Shown in pieces: positions 45,428-55,348 of a DNA stretch of 64,000 bases; position 1 is the first letter of the stretch, and each line of letters starts with the position of its first letter. The notes beneath the pieces were generated by a model. The model saw nothing but the letters and a program-made list of their open reading frames with translations. It made no database searches and was not told the origin of the DNA. Source of the stretch: Rhodospirillaceae bacterium (GTDB taxonomy: Bacteria; Pseudomonadota; Alphaproteobacteria; Rhodospirillales; JABJKH01); contig JABJKH010000093.1 of the NCBI GenBank assembly GCA_018660465.1, forward strand, positions 57,339 to 121,338. The letters run 5' to 3'. The position numbers and the translations under genes were made by a program.

Positions 45428-47701
45428 CTATTCCGCAGCCGACCTTGGCCGTGAAACTTCCTCCGCCCCCCTCGAAAATTGAAGGGTGAATGTTGCACCA
45501 CCACCCGGCGTATCGCTTAAATCAATATATCCGCCATGGGCGTCAACGATCCGTTGAACGATCGAAAGCCCTAGCCCTGCGCCACCGCCACGCTGGTCTA
45601 TTCTTAAAAAACGCCGAAATATATCTTTGCGCTGATCTTCTGGGACCCCCTTCCCATGATCAATCACCCGAACCGAGTAGTTCGGAAATACCTCCAACGT
45701 AATCGTCGACCCTCGCGCCGAATATTTAATCGCATTTTCTACAAGATTACGCATTGCCTGCTTTAAGGCATCGACAGCACCGTTGACGACAACCGGACTG
45801 TCGGCACCTAGAACCTCTATCGATCGCCCTTCCTGGATCGCTAACGGCGCAATATAAGCTGCCACAGCAGTACAAATTTCGCATAGATCAGCCTGGTCCG
45901 ACCGAGTTACTTTGAGCGAATCGAGTTGTGCATAGGCCAGTAGTTGATTTACCAAACGCGCCATGTCGTCTACGTCACCAATCAACGATTTAATGTTTTC
46001 AGCGCCCCCCATGCCGTCAAGATGCGCCCGCAGTATCGCCAACGGTGTTCGCAATTGATGCGCAACATCGCCGGCAAACATGCGATATCGCTCCTCACTT
46101 TCACGCAAAGCCGTTTCAACTTCGATCAGCTCGCTGATATCAGTTCTAATAATGGCCGTGCATCCGTCACTGGTTTTAAATTCGTCAATTTGCAAAGTTT
46201 GGCCATCAGGCGACGAGCCGAGATAGGGCCCAATTGGATTCTTATGTCGCTCTCTGCGTTCATTGACAGTAATATTTTTGCCCTCCAGCTGGCCATGAAG
46301 AAGACCTTGTTCTTCACGCAGGAGAAGTTGCTCTTCGAAACTGATACCCGGCATCATGATTTTCTTAAGCTCCGGACGAAACTTGAAGAAATTTTCATTA
46401 ATTAAAGCAAGCGTATCGTTCTCGTCATAAAGTGCGAACCCATGGGGAATGGCCTCCATCGCACTCTTCAAAAATTGTTCCGTCCGGGCTTGCTCCGTAA
46501 TGTCAAACCGAAGTGAACAGATTGCAGGCTCACCATCCCACTGAATTAGGAACTGGCGATTGTGAATAATGACTTTTGATCCATCACGTTTGCTTCTAAC
46601 AATTTTTTTATCAGTATTTTTTATTTCACCCGAAAGCAGCTTTTCATAGGTTTCTTGAACCGATTCCCGCTCGTCTTCAGGAATCATCTCAAGAAGAGGA
46701 TCCGCCGCCAAAACCTCTTCCGGCGACTCATATCCATAGATGTCGGCAAACGCCTGATTCACATAAAGCAGCTTAAAATTCCGGTGGACATTCACACCTT
46801 GCATGGAACTGTCCGACAGCGTCCTAAACCTTTCTTCGCTTTGCCGAAGAGCTACTTCCACCTGTCTTTGTTTGGTGATATCGGTCCGAATGATGGCGCG
46901 CGCCCCATCATTCATTTTGAAATCATGTATTTGTTTTACCGAGCCATCAGATAACTCAAACTCAAAGGGTCCAGTTAAATCCCTGTGAATTCGGAGCCTT
47001 TCTTCCAAGGGTATTCGCGTGCTTCCTAAATACTTACCACGCATATTTTCCGACTCTAAGGCTCGCGTTATCTCTTCAAATGTTCTACCTGGCTTGAGGA
47101 TATCTGCATATTCGGGGCGATCCTTAATGAAGTTCTCATTGTAGAGCACCAGACGGTCATCCTTGTCATAAATGGCAACACCACCCGGTATACTCTCGAC
47201 GACTCGTTTTAAAATATCGCTCGCTGTTCGCGCTTCTGTAGCATCAAAACGCGCAGAACAAACTGCCGGCTCACCATCCCAATCGATAACAAATGAATGT
47301 TTGCCAACCCAAAGTTCAGAACCGTCCTTTCGGCGCCCTCTAATTTCTGCATCACGGGGTATGTCTTCACCCATGAGACGTGATTCGTGAACTCTTTCTT
47401 CCATGTGGGTCGGAGAAATCAGGACCTCTGATGACGCCAATGCCAAAATTTCCTTTGGCGATTCATAGCCATAAAGATCAGCCAAGGCTTGATTAGCAAA
47501 AAGCGGCTTGCGATGCCTGTGAACAAGTATTCCCTGAGTTGAGTTCTCCAAGATCAAGCGGAACTTATCTTCGTTTTCTTGCCGGGCATTTTGCGAAGCC
47601 TCTAGTTCGAGAACACGCTCTTGGAGCGCTTCGACCTCGGCTGCCAATTCCGCCTTGGTTCGGCTAGATTCTTTAACTTGGGCTTTTGCCAAGCGAGCCA
47701 T
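45428..47701 (-). CDS. Multi-PAS sensor histidine kinase
   Basis: The 757-residue protein has an N-terminal coiled coil (about 5-45), four PAS-type segments (about 40-165, 165-280, 285-405, 410-530; two pairs of alternating type) and then HisKA with GDVAHQLRTP (His548) and HATPase_c with GAGLGLSI. No membrane helix is seen, so it is probably cytoplasmic. It lies 124 bases downstream of the OmpR-type response regulator gene, with a 12-base repeat array in between, and the two make a plausible cognate pair. Confidence 0.9.
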   Translation of the reverse strand: MARLAKAQVKESSRTKAELAAEVEALQERVLELEASQNARQENEDKFRLILENSTQGILVHRHRKPLFANQALADLYGYESPKEILALASSEVLISPTHMEERVHESRLMGEDIPRDAEIRGRRKDGSELWVGKHSFVIDWDGEPAVCSARFDATEARTASDILKRVVESIPGGVAIYDKDDRLVLYNENFIKDRPEYADILKPGRTFEEITRALESENMRGKYLGSTRIPLEERLRIHRDLTGPFEFELSDGSVKQIHDFKMNDGARAIIRTDITKQRQVEVALRQSEERFRTLSDSSMQGVNVHRNFKLLYVNQAFADIYGYESPEEVLAADPLLEMIPEDERESVQETYEKLLSGEIKNTDKKIVRSKRDGSKVIIHNRQFLIQWDGEPAICSLRFDITEQARTEQFLKSAMEAIPHGFALYDENDTLALINENFFKFRPELKKIMMPGISFEEQLLLREEQGLLHGQLEGKNITVNERRERHKNPIGPYLGSSPDGQTLQIDEFKTSDGCTAIIRTDISELIEVETALRESEERYRMFAGDVAHQLRTPLAILRAHLDGMGGAENIKSLIGDVDDMARLVNQLLAYAQLDSLKVTRSDQADLCEICTAVAAYIAPLAIQEGRSIEVLGADSPVVVNGAVDALKQAMRNLVENAIKYSARGSTITLEVFPNYSVRVIDHGKGVPEDQRKDIFRRFLRIDQRGGGAGLGLSIVQRIVDAHGGYIDLSDTPGGGATFTLQFSRGAEEVSRPRSAAE

Positions 47702-47775
47702 TCCGGTTGTTCCTTGCCAATAGGGGCTTCACAAGCCAAGAGTCTCACGGATTGAATTTCGACGCAATATGACCT

Positions 47776-47811
47776 GGGCTATTTTCGGGGCTATTTTCGG
47801 GGCTATTTTCG
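47776..47811. repeat. Three tandem 12-bp repeats between regulator and kinase
   Basis: GGGCTATTTTCG occurs three times head to tail (47776-47787, 47788-47799, 47800-47811). A partial copy, GGGCTATTT, lies at 47823-47831 across the response-regulator stop codon. It may come from slippage. Confidence 0.9.
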
Positions 47812-47825
47812 GGGTTAACTTAGGG

Positions 47826-48503
47826 CTATTTGTTTTCTTCTGATAGAAGATAGCCAACACCCCTTAAGGTGTGAATGTTCGTCGTCGCCCCGGCATTGCT
47901 CAGCCGCTTCAGCAGGCGTGATATATGAACCTCTAACGAATTCGACGTAACTTCCGCCTCGAACCCGTATAAGCGCTCTTCCAACACATTCTTGGGAACC
48001 ACGCGTCCAAACCGCCGCATAAGCTGTTCAAGAACGCTCATCTCTCGCCTTGAAATATTGATCGGTTGCTCTTGGATACAAACCTCACGCAAAGAGGTAT
48101 CAAACGAAATATTGCCCGCAGTTAATGTTTGTCCCAAGGCACCACCAGGACGCCTGAGAAGTGCCCGCAGCCGAGCCACGAGTTCTTCCAGCGCCACCGG
48201 CTTTAATACATAATCGTCACTACCGGCATTAAGGCCGCGCACTCTTTCGTCGACTCTGTCTCTGGCAGTCAAGATAAGAACAGGTGTCATGTTATGCGCA
48301 CTACGCAAATCTTTTAGGAGATCAAGGCCATCTCCATCGGGAAGTCCAAGATCCAAAATTATCGCGTCATACTGTACCGACTCAATCGCCGCCCTGGAAT
48401 CCATCAATGTTTCAAAAACATCGACGCTGAAACCTTCACGTTCCAAACCGACTTTAATCGATTCTGAAAGTCGCTGGCTGTCTTCTGCAAGCAGTATTCT
48501 CAT
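47826..48503 (-). CDS. OmpR-family response regulator
   Basis: The 225-residue protein has a receiver domain (1-115; phospho-acceptor Asp51 in ILDLGLPDGDG, conserved Lys in YVLKP) and a winged-helix DNA-binding domain (about 130-222; LEVHISRLLKRL recognition region). It lies upstream of the multi-PAS kinase on the same strand and most likely receives phosphate from it. Similar to QseB/PhoP-type regulators. Confidence 0.93.
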   Translation of the reverse strand: MRILLAEDSQRLSESIKVGLEREGFSVDVFETLMDSRAAIESVQYDAIILDLGLPDGDGLDLLKDLRSAHNMTPVLILTARDRVDERVRGLNAGSDDYVLKPVALEELVARLRALLRRPGGALGQTLTAGNISFDTSLREVCIQEQPINISRREMSVLEQLMRRFGRVVPKNVLEERLYGFEAEVTSNSLEVHISRLLKRLSNAGATTNIHTLRGVGYLLSEENK

Positions 48504-48626
48504 GGCATTACCAAATACACGCTACTTAAAATCAAATACCCGGATCATTCCTATTAATATAGATAAGCACGACTACGTTATCGTGCCAGTATTATTTTTT
48601 TTGAAATTTTTTTTCGCTAACCCGGA

Positions 48627-49616
48627 TTATTCAAAATATTCATTTGGATTCACGAACGACTGAGGATCAAACCCAAAGTATTTAACGGCTGACAGAAATT
48701 GCTTTGGGGGCGGCGCGCAAACGTTCAACATTCCAGAACTTGGATGCGGGACTTTTATCGCCCAAGCATGAAGGTATAAACCCTTAGGAATATCCGTTCC
48801 GGCTGGAAATGCCTCTGGGCCGCCATATTTGCCGTCGCCCAAGATCGGTGTCTCCATAAAGGCAGAATGAACACGCAACTGATGGGTTCGACCTGTCAGC
48901 GGTTCCATCAGGACGAGAGACACCTTACGGCCAGCATTCTCCAGCACTTGATAGCGCGTAATCGCCCGCTTTCCGTCAATTTGGTTGGGAGCCATGCTTT
49001 CACCGAATTTTCCCGGCTTCTTTGATAACGCCAAATCAATTTGCCCCTGACTGGGCTTTGGATTTCCGGCGAGAAGGGCCAGATAGAATTTTCGTGTGTC
49101 ATGCGACCTAAAGGCCGCTGTCAGGGCCGCAGTCGCCTTTCGTGACCTTCCCAATAGCAAAACCCCGGAGGTATCCTTATCGAGCCTATGAACAAGCCTG
49201 GGGCGCTCTTCTGCATCAAACTGTAGGCCATCCAGCATGCCATCCAAATGATACTTAGTTTTGCTGCCCCCCTGGACTGCCAAACCAGCTGGCTTATCAA
49301 TTGCCAAAACGTCCTTATCTTGATGCAGGATTCTTTTGCGAAGTTCTTCTAATGCCCCTTCGGATACTGGCTTCGCGGGTTTTTTAGGGGGCTGCCTATT
49401 TGCGTTGGGCGCGGGCATGGGTGGAACCCGGATGGATTGCCCTGCCAGCAATCGAGCATTGGCCTTCGTGCGTTTGCCGTCGAGGCGCACTTGCCCGGTA
49501 CGCAGCATCTTCTGCAGCCGTCCGTGGCCAAGGTCTGGGTAATGACGCTTAAACCAGCGATCCAACCGCTGATCATCATCTTCCGTGCCGACTTCGACTG
49601 TCACAACACCGGTCAT
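48627..49616 (-). CDS. RluC/RluD-type 23S rRNA pseudouridine synthase
   Basis: From the ATG at 49616 the product is 329 residues, with an N-terminal S4-like RNA-binding domain (LDRWFKRHYPDLGHGRLQKML) and the catalytic motif HRLDKDTSGVLLL with its aspartate. It makes pseudouridines in large-subunit rRNA. The start is set by the ATGA overlap with the crcB stop; a longer upstream reading would have to overlap crcB. Confidence 0.92.
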   Translation of the reverse strand: MTGVVTVEVGTEDDDQRLDRWFKRHYPDLGHGRLQKMLRTGQVRLDGKRTKANARLLAGQSIRVPPMPAPNANRQPPKKPAKPVSEGALEELRKRILHQDKDVLAIDKPAGLAVQGGSKTKYHLDGMLDGLQFDAEERPRLVHRLDKDTSGVLLLGRSRKATAALTAAFRSHDTRKFYLALLAGNPKPSQGQIDLALSKKPGKFGESMAPNQIDGKRAITRYQVLENAGRKVSLVLMEPLTGRTHQLRVHSAFMETPILGDGKYGGPEAFPAGTDIPKGLYLHAWAIKVPHPSSGMLNVCAPPPKQFLSAVKYFGFDPQSFVNPNEYFE

Positions 49617-49999
49617 GCCAAAATCTGCCTTAGAAGATGCATTCCGGCATAAAATCCGACCACACATACAACCACCGACGCCCCGATATAGGCCGTCGCT
49701 GCCAAAATGCTGCCACGTTCAATCAAGGTGACCGTATCTAAGGAAAACGTGGAAAAGGTGGTGAAGGCACCGAGCACGCCAACAACAAGGAAGGCCCGCA
49801 CCTCCTGACCAGGAGACCACGTCAGTGCCATGATCTCAACGATCGACCCGAGAATAAAAGACCCAACAATATTTACCGTCAGCGTCGCATACGGAAAGCC
49901 GGTTCCAAGCCAATGCCCGACACCACTCATCACCAAATAGCGACCAACAGCACCAAGCGCCCCACCCGCCGCAACTGAAAGCAAAATATTTATCGACAT
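49613..49999 (-). CDS. crcB: Fluoride exporter CrcB
   Basis: The 128-residue membrane protein has four helices and the conserved GALGAVGRYL and GAFTTFSTFSLD segments of the Fluc/CrcB fluoride channel. It overlaps the pseudouridine synthase start by four bases. No fluoride riboswitch was seen in the short gap before it. Confidence 0.93.
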   Translation of the reverse strand: MSINILLSVAAGGALGAVGRYLVMSGVGHWLGTGFPYATLTVNIVGSFILGSIVEIMALTWSPGQEVRAFLVVGVLGAFTTFSTFSLDTVTLIERGSILAATAYIGASVVVCVVGFYAGMHLLRQILA

Positions 50000-50032
50000 G
50001 TGTAATATCTAACCCCCTTCAAAGCAGAGGGG

Positions 50033-51328
50033 TCAGCTCTCTCCACTCTTGTTTTTTCTGATGCGGCTCCAATAGGCCAGTCTTTTCTCGATCTCGCGCT
50101 CAAATCCCCGGTCCAAGGGAGTATAGAATTGCTGGCGGCTCATATCATCCGGAAAATAATTCTGGCCGGAGAACCCCTCGTCAGCGTTGTGATCGTACTC
50201 ATAGCCCTCACCATAACCCAAGTCCTTCATCATCTTCGTAGGCGCGTTCAGGCTATGCTTGGGCGGCATCAGTGACCCGGTGTCTCTCGCTGCCTTCTTA
50301 GCCGCTTTCTCCGCCCTGTAGGCCGCATTGGACTTAGGAGCCGTTGCCAGATAAATCAGCGCTTGGACTAAAGCTAATTCCCCCTCAGGTGAGCCCAATC
50401 GCTCAAAACTCTGCCAAGCTGTGAGAGCCTGCACCATGGCTTGAGGATCGGCGAGCCCTATATCCTCCGACGCGAACCGCAACATCCGTCGGGCGATATA
50501 GTGAGGATCCTCCCCACCCGCCAGCATCCGCGCGAACCAATAAAGCGCAGCGTCCGTGTCAGAGCCTCTAAGCGCTTTATGCAGGGCACTGATAAGATTG
50601 TAATGGCCTTCTTGCGACTTATCGTACAAGGGCGCACGCTGCTGAACCGCTTCGGCAAGTCCGGCATTGTCTAAAGGTGCCTCAGAAGACACATCGGCCA
50701 ATCCCTCCACCATGTTAAGCAGATATCGCCCATCGCCGTCTGCCATGGCCCTAAGCGCTACTCGTGCATCATCTGTTAGGGGCAGAGAATTGCCGGTCTC
50801 CTGCTCTGCCCGGCTTAGCAATTCCTGCAACGCCGCATCATCCAACCTGTTCAACACCAGCACCTGACACCGCGACAGGAGTGCACCGTTCAATTCAAAA
50901 GAGGGGTTTTCCGTCGTTGCACCAACAAGAATAACCGTCCCGTCCTCCACGAATGGCAGAAAACTATCTTGCTGCGCCCGGTTAAAGCGGTGGATTTCAT
51001 CAATGAACAGGAGCGTTCCCTGCCCCATTCCACGACGATTTCTAGCTGCCTCAAAGACTTTTCTTAGGTCTGCAACGCCAGAAAATATCGCTGATAGGGG
51101 TTCGAAATACAGGTCCGTACGCTCGGCCAACAATCGCGCGATTGTGGTCTTTCCCGTGCCAGGCGGGCCCCACAAAATTACCGATGATAATCGCCCCTGG
51201 GCCAACATACGGCCAAGGGCACCGTCGTCTGAAATGAGATGGTCCTGCCCGACAACGTCACTCAAACTCCTAGGCCGCAGACGATCCGCCAGCGGACGAG
51301 GTGCTTGAGCTTCGAAAAGGGTGTTCAT
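50033..51328 (-). CDS. rarA: Replication-associated recombination protein RarA (MgsA)
   Basis: The 431-residue AAA+ ATPase has Walker A GPPGTGKTT, Walker B with FIDEIHRF, sensor GATTENPSF, and the C-terminal MgsA domain (KSNAAYRAEKAAKKAARDTGS). RarA acts at stalled replication forks. Its start overlaps the stop of the upstream Do-like protease gene by four bases. Confidence 0.95.
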   Translation of the reverse strand: MNTLFEAQAPRPLADRLRPRSLSDVVGQDHLISDDGALGRMLAQGRLSSVILWGPPGTGKTTIARLLAERTDLYFEPLSAIFSGVADLRKVFEAARNRRGMGQGTLLFIDEIHRFNRAQQDSFLPFVEDGTVILVGATTENPSFELNGALLSRCQVLVLNRLDDAALQELLSRAEQETGNSLPLTDDARVALRAMADGDGRYLLNMVEGLADVSSEAPLDNAGLAEAVQQRAPLYDKSQEGHYNLISALHKALRGSDTDAALYWFARMLAGGEDPHYIARRMLRFASEDIGLADPQAMVQALTAWQSFERLGSPEGELALVQALIYLATAPKSNAAYRAEKAAKKAARDTGSLMPPKHSLNAPTKMMKDLGYGEGYEYDHNADEGFSGQNYFPDDMSRQQFYTPLDRGFEREIEKRLAYWSRIRKNKSGES

Positions 51329-52743
51329 CCATCCAATTCCAGCCTTAGGGTTTGCCCACCCCGTCGGATGGCGATACTCCAGCCTTGAGGTCGTGTCTTC
51401 AACTGCTGCTGCAACACGGAAACCAGATCTATCTTCACACCGTTGATCACATCGACCCGGTCTCCTGGTTTAAAGCCTAAGCGACTGGCATGGGTGCCCC
51501 GCCGTATGGCAAGCACATACACACCCGGCGAAAATGGACCCGGAGCGCGAAGTTCATCCGCCAAGGCTGGCGACATATTAGCAACGATGGCACCGCTGAG
51601 GGGATTGCGCCCCTGAATTTTCTGCTGATCGCGTTTGGGATTTTCAGGCGGGGGAACCAGTCGAATTGAAAAGGTTTGTTCTCGCCCGCGCCGCAAGACG
51701 GTCATTTTAGCCGTGGAACCGACGGGTAACGTCGATATTCTGTAGATTAAACCATTCGGGTCATTAATTTCACGGCCGTTCACCGCCACAAGAACATCGC
51801 CCCGCTTTAACCCAGCCTGGGAAGCAGGGCCTTTGGGATAGATGCTTGTCACTAAGACGCCGACTGGACGAGGCATGCCAAGTGACGCCGCAATCTCCGC
51901 CGTTACGGGACCGCCCCACGCGCCAAGCCAAGGACGAACCAGACGGCCACCAGCCGCAATCCCGGCGACGACAGATCGGACCATATTAGATGGAATGGCA
52001 AATCCAATTCCATGCGACCCGCCACTTTTAGAAAAAATCGCACTATTAACGCCGACTAACCGGCCATCCAACGAAACCAGTGCTCCGCCGGAATTTCCTG
52101 GGTTAATCGCAGCATCGGTTTGGATAAAGAAGTTTAAATCGTTGATACCGACCTGAGTTCGGGCCAAGGCTGAAACAATGCCGCTGGTCACTGTTTGACC
52201 AACACCAAACGGATTGCCGATCGCCAACACAATATCGCCGACTTCCAAATCATCGGAATCCCGCATCTTCAGGTGGGTGAGTTTCTCTCCCTTGGTATCG
52301 ATCCGAATGACCGCGAGGTCGGTGCGTTTATCCTTGCCCATGACCTTGGCTTCAAATTCTCTTCGGTCGGCTAAAACAACGGTAATTTCATCGGCGCCTT
52401 CGATGACGTGCACGTTGGTGATGATCAGCCCACTCGGGTCAATGATAACTCCTGAACCCAGAGAGTTCTGTCGGCGGCGCTTGGTTGGCGCCTGATTGCC
52501 AAAATCTAAATTTTCGCCGAAAAATCGCTTAAAAAACGGATCATTAAACAGCGACAATGCGCGCCGCGAACTGGTGATTTTAGTGGTATAAATATTGACC
52601 ACGGCAGCGGATACTTTTTTTACCAATGGCGCATAGGAAAGCTGCACCTGTTGGCGCGACTGAGGAACCTGTTTAACTTGGGCGCTCACACCAGCAGAGA
52701 CGAAAACACAAACCGCGAACACTAAAATCCATTTCATCTTCAT
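51325..52743 (-). CDS. Do-like periplasmic serine protease (DegP/DegQ family)
   Basis: The 472-residue precursor has a signal peptide (about 1-21, ending SAGVSA) and a trypsin-like domain with His112, Asp142 and Ser218 (NPGNSGGALV), followed by two PDZ domains (about 275-365 and 385-470). It degrades or refolds damaged envelope proteins. It is translationally coupled to rarA. Expression from its own promoter is likely, because a terminator for the ribosomal cluster lies just upstream. Confidence 0.93.
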   Translation of the reverse strand: MKMKWILVFAVCVFVSAGVSAQVKQVPQSRQQVQLSYAPLVKKVSAAVVNIYTTKITSSRRALSLFNDPFFKRFFGENLDFGNQAPTKRRRQNSLGSGVIIDPSGLIITNVHVIEGADEITVVLADRREFEAKVMGKDKRTDLAVIRIDTKGEKLTHLKMRDSDDLEVGDIVLAIGNPFGVGQTVTSGIVSALARTQVGINDLNFFIQTDAAINPGNSGGALVSLDGRLVGVNSAIFSKSGGSHGIGFAIPSNMVRSVVAGIAAGGRLVRPWLGAWGGPVTAEIAASLGMPRPVGVLVTSIYPKGPASQAGLKRGDVLVAVNGREINDPNGLIYRISTLPVGSTAKMTVLRRGREQTFSIRLVPPPENPKRDQQKIQGRNPLSGAIVANMSPALADELRAPGPFSPGVYVLAIRRGTHASRLGFKPGDRVDVINGVKIDLVSVLQQQLKTRPQGWSIAIRRGGQTLRLELDG

Positions 52744-52785
52744 AACAATTCCGTCTCATTTGAATAATCATCAGTTTAACATGGC

Positions 52786-52821
52786 GAAACAAAAAGAGGC
52801 AGCCACTAAGGACTGCCTCTT
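52786..52821 (-). terminator. Intrinsic terminator after rplQ
   Basis: On the minus strand AAGAGGCAG pairs perfectly with CTGCCTCTT around a 10-base loop and is followed by TTTTTG. It lies about 30 bases after the rplQ stop and closes the ribosomal protein cluster. Confidence 0.9.
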
Positions 52822-52848
52822 AAAACAAATCTTTTGCGATTTGGCGCC

Positions 52849-53274
52849 CTATTCTTCGTCCACAGCCGCTTCTTCCGCTTCAACCCGGGCTAAATCTTCA
52901 GCACCCTTGGCATCAGGATCACGATCAACCAATTCAATGATCGCCATCGGTGCCGAATCGCCATAGCGATAGCCAGCACGAAGCACGCGGGTGTAGCCAC
53001 CACTGCGCTCCTTGTAGCGCTCAGCCAACGTGCTAAACAGCTTGCCAACCAAAGCCCGGTCTTTCAAAACCGAAACAGCTTGGCGACGCGCGTGTAGATT
53101 GCCCCGCTTGCCCAGGGTAATCATCTTATCGGTCACCCGGCGCAATTCCTTGGCCTTGGGCAATGTTGTTTTGATCTGTTCGTGAGTCAGCAATGACACT
53201 GCCATATTCACAAACATGGCCTTGCGGTGCGAACTCGTACGATTTAGCTTCCGGCCGCTCATACCGTGGCGCAT
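52849..53274 (-). CDS. rplQ: 50S ribosomal protein L17
   Basis: The 141-residue protein has the L17 start [20 protein letters not shown]. It binds 23S rRNA near the peptide exit side. It is the last gene of the alpha operon, after rpoA. The acidic tail ([10 protein letters not shown]) is common in alphaproteobacteria. Confidence 0.97.
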   Translation of the reverse strand: MRHGMSGRKLNRTSSHRKAMFVNMAVSLLTHEQIKTTLPKAKELRRVTDKMITLGKRGNLHARRQAVSVLKDRALVGKLFSTLAERYKERSGGYTRVLRAGYRYGDSAPMAIIELVDRDPDAKGAEDLARVEAEEAAVDEE

Positions 53275-53319
53275 GGTTTTAACTCCTTAACGATTAATTC
53301 TTTTCTATTTGACGAAAAC

Positions 53320-54336
53320 TCAGAACGGGTCTTCCAACCGTTTCGCCATTTCTTCAATATTCTCAGGCGGCCAATTGGGGATTTCCATGCCCAAGTGCAG
53401 CCCCATTTGCTGAAGCACTTCCTTGATCTCATTCAAGGACTTACGGCCAAAGTTTGGCGTCCGCAGCATATCGGCTTCAGTTTTTTGAACCAGGTCACCA
53501 ATGTAGATGATGTTGTCGTTCTTCAGGCAATTGGCAGAACGTACGGACAGTTCAAGTTCGTCAACCTTACGAAGAAGGTTTTTATTGAACGGCAATTCGT
53601 CTCTGTCTTCTTCGCTGCCCCGTGTTTCGGGCTCTTCGAAGTTGATGAACAACTGCATTTGGTCTTGAAGGATCCGTGCTGCCAATGCCACCGCATCTTC
53701 TGGTGAAACCGCGCCGTTGGTCGTGACATCAAGCGTCAGCTTATCGTGGTCAGTTACTTGGCCAACCCGTGTATTCGTAACTTTATAGGCCACCTTACGC
53801 ACGGGAGAGAACATGGCGTCGATGGGAATCAAACCAATCGGTGATTCTTCCGGCCGGTTTTGCGTCGCCGCAACGTAGCCTTTGCCCAATTCAACGGTCA
53901 GTTCCATGCTTAATTTGGCCCCTTTATCGAGGGTACAAATCACATGATCCGGGTTCATGACTTCAATATCAGGACCCGTTTCAATCATGCCAGCCGTTAC
54001 TGCCCCTGGCTTTTCAGCCCGCAGCATCATCCGTTTCGGACCTTCCGCACTAAGACGGAGACCGATGCCCTTAATGTTCAGGACTATGTCGGTCACGTCT
54101 TCACCGACGCCCGGAAGCGACGAGAATTCGTGCAGCGCACCGTCGATGTGGATTGCTGTTACCGCTGCACCTTGCAGCGACGACAACAGAATCCGCCTCA
54201 ACGAATTGCCCAAAGTAAGGCCGAAGCCCCGCTCCAACGGTTCCGCAACGATTGTGGCGTTGCGCGTCGGGTCATCACCAGCCACCACTTCTAGTTTCGC
54301 CGGTTTAATGAGTTCTTGCCAATTTTTTTGAATCAC
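53320..54336 (-). CDS. rpoA: RNA polymerase alpha subunit
   Basis: The 338-residue protein has the assembly domain (about 20-240, with [22 protein letters not shown]) and the C-terminal domain (about 260-320, with [15 protein letters not shown]) that contacts promoters and activators. The domain order and length are normal. It sits between rpsK and rplQ; the gap before it contains two stem-loops. Confidence 0.98.
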   Translation of the reverse strand: MIQKNWQELIKPAKLEVVAGDDPTRNATIVAEPLERGFGLTLGNSLRRILLSSLQGAAVTAIHIDGALHEFSSLPGVGEDVTDIVLNIKGIGLRLSAEGPKRMMLRAEKPGAVTAGMIETGPDIEVMNPDHVICTLDKGAKLSMELTVELGKGYVAATQNRPEESPIGLIPIDAMFSPVRKVAYKVTNTRVGQVTDHDKLTLDVTTNGAVSPEDAVALAARILQDQMQLFINFEEPETRGSEEDRDELPFNKNLLRKVDELELSVRSANCLKNDNIIYIGDLVQKTEADMLRTPNFGRKSLNEIKEVLQQMGLHLGMEIPNWPPENIEEMAKRLEDPF

Positions 54337-54354
54337 CTGAGCGACCTCACGCTT

Positions 54355-54377
54355 GTCATGTTTTTGAGAAACATGAC
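54355..54377 (-). other. Stem-loop before rpoA (second)
   Basis: GTCATGTTT pairs perfectly with AAACATGAC around a five-base loop. No T-run follows, so it is not a normal terminator. It lies 18 bases upstream of the rpoA start and could affect translation or RNA processing. Confidence 0.6.
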
Positions 54378-54391
54378 CTGTTTCTAAAATG

Positions 54392-54427
54392 CCTAAGCTT
54401 TTTCACAAATCGTGCCGGAAGCTTAGG
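54392..54427 (-). other. Stem-loop before rpoA (first)
   Basis: CCTAAGCTT pairs perfectly with AAGCTTAGG across an 18-base loop, just after the rpsK stop. With the next hairpin it may be a control or cleavage region between rpsK and rpoA. Confidence 0.55.
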
Positions 54428-54448
54428 ACGTAAACTTAAATACCCCTG

Positions 54449-54841
54449 TTAAACGCGACGGCGTTTCCGGGGGCGGCAACCATTGTGTGGGATCGCCGTC
54501 ACATCACGAATAGCTGTGATGGAGAACCCAATAGCCTGTAATGCCCGCAACGCTGATTCACGTCCGGACCCGGGGCCTTTAACTTCGACCTCCAAGGATT
54601 TCATACCGTGCTCCATGGCCTTACGTCCGGCTTCTTCACCGGCCATCTGGGCCGCATACGGCGTCGACTTGCGGGAGCCCTTGAAACCCTGGGCCCCAGC
54701 AGACGACCATGCGATTGCGTTACCTTGCGCATCGGTAATCGTAATCATCGTATTATTAAACGTCGCATTAACGTGCGCTACGCCGGAAACAATGTTTTTC
54801 CGTTCGCGGCGGCGTGTACGTACAGTAGTGGGCTTTGCCAT
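54449..54841 (-). CDS. rpsK: 30S ribosomal protein S11
   Basis: The 130-residue protein carries the S11 core ([22 protein letters not shown] and the [11 protein letters not shown] end). It sits at the platform of the small subunit near the mRNA exit. It follows rpsM by 28 bases. Confidence 0.97.
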   Translation of the reverse strand: MAKPTTVRTRRRERKNIVSGVAHVNATFNNTMITITDAQGNAIAWSSAGAQGFKGSRKSTPYAAQMAGEEAGRKAMEHGMKSLEVEVKGPGSGRESALRALQAIGFSITAIRDVTAIPHNGCRPRKRRRV

Positions 54842-54869
54842 GACCGTTACTTAACCTTTAAATTCTAAA

Positions 54870-55247
54870 TTATGTCGTTACTTTTTTCTTACCGGCGATC
54901 GCTTTGGCCGGGCCCTTACGGGTCCGCGCATTGGTATGCGTCCGTTGGCCGCGCACAGGCAGCCCCCGACGATGCCGAAGGCCCCGGTAACAACCAAGAT
55001 CCATCAATCGTTTAATGTTCATCGCTTTTTCACGACGCAGATCACCTTCAACCTGGTAATTCTGGTCGATTGATTCGCGAATTTGTGTAAGCTCACTGTC
55101 GGTAAGCTCGTTAACCCTGCGGCTATCGGGGATTCCAATATTCGCGCAAATCTCACGCGCCTTGGTCCGACCGATTCCATGAATGTAAGAAAGCGCTATA
55201 ACAACCCTTTTTTGGGTCGGTATGTTCACGCCAGCAATACGCGCCAA
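54870..55247 (-). CDS. rpsM: 30S ribosomal protein S13
   Basis: The 125-residue protein has the S13 start [25 protein letters not shown] and the basic tail ([19 protein letters not shown]). It binds the head of the small subunit. rpmJ (L36), which precedes rpsM in some bacteria, is not in the gap here. A strong promoter lies upstream. Confidence 0.97.
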   Translation of the reverse strand: MARIAGVNIPTQKRVVIALSYIHGIGRTKAREICANIGIPDSRRVNELTDSELTQIRESIDQNYQVEGDLRREKAMNIKRLMDLGCYRGLRHRRGLPVRGQRTHTNARTRKGPAKAIAGKKKVTT

Positions 55248-55313
55248 AGCTGGTACTCCTTAAACCTTGTAATTAAACGCAAATGAGCCCACGGGAAACC
55301 CGAAAGAGGCGCG

Positions 55314-55341
55314 ATTATAAGCGTACACGCCTCTAAGTCAA
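55314..55341 (-). promoter_or_regulatory. Strong sigma70-type promoter before rpsM
   Basis: On the minus strand TTGACT (55336-55341) and TATAAT (55314-55319) are separated by 16 bases, a near-consensus pair. The predicted start site near 55306 gives a leader of about 60 bases before rpsM. A 7-base inverted repeat (AGAGGCG...CGCCTCT) spans the -10 element and could be an operator or part of an adk end signal. Confidence 0.75.
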
Positions 55342-55348
55342 CCTGAAC

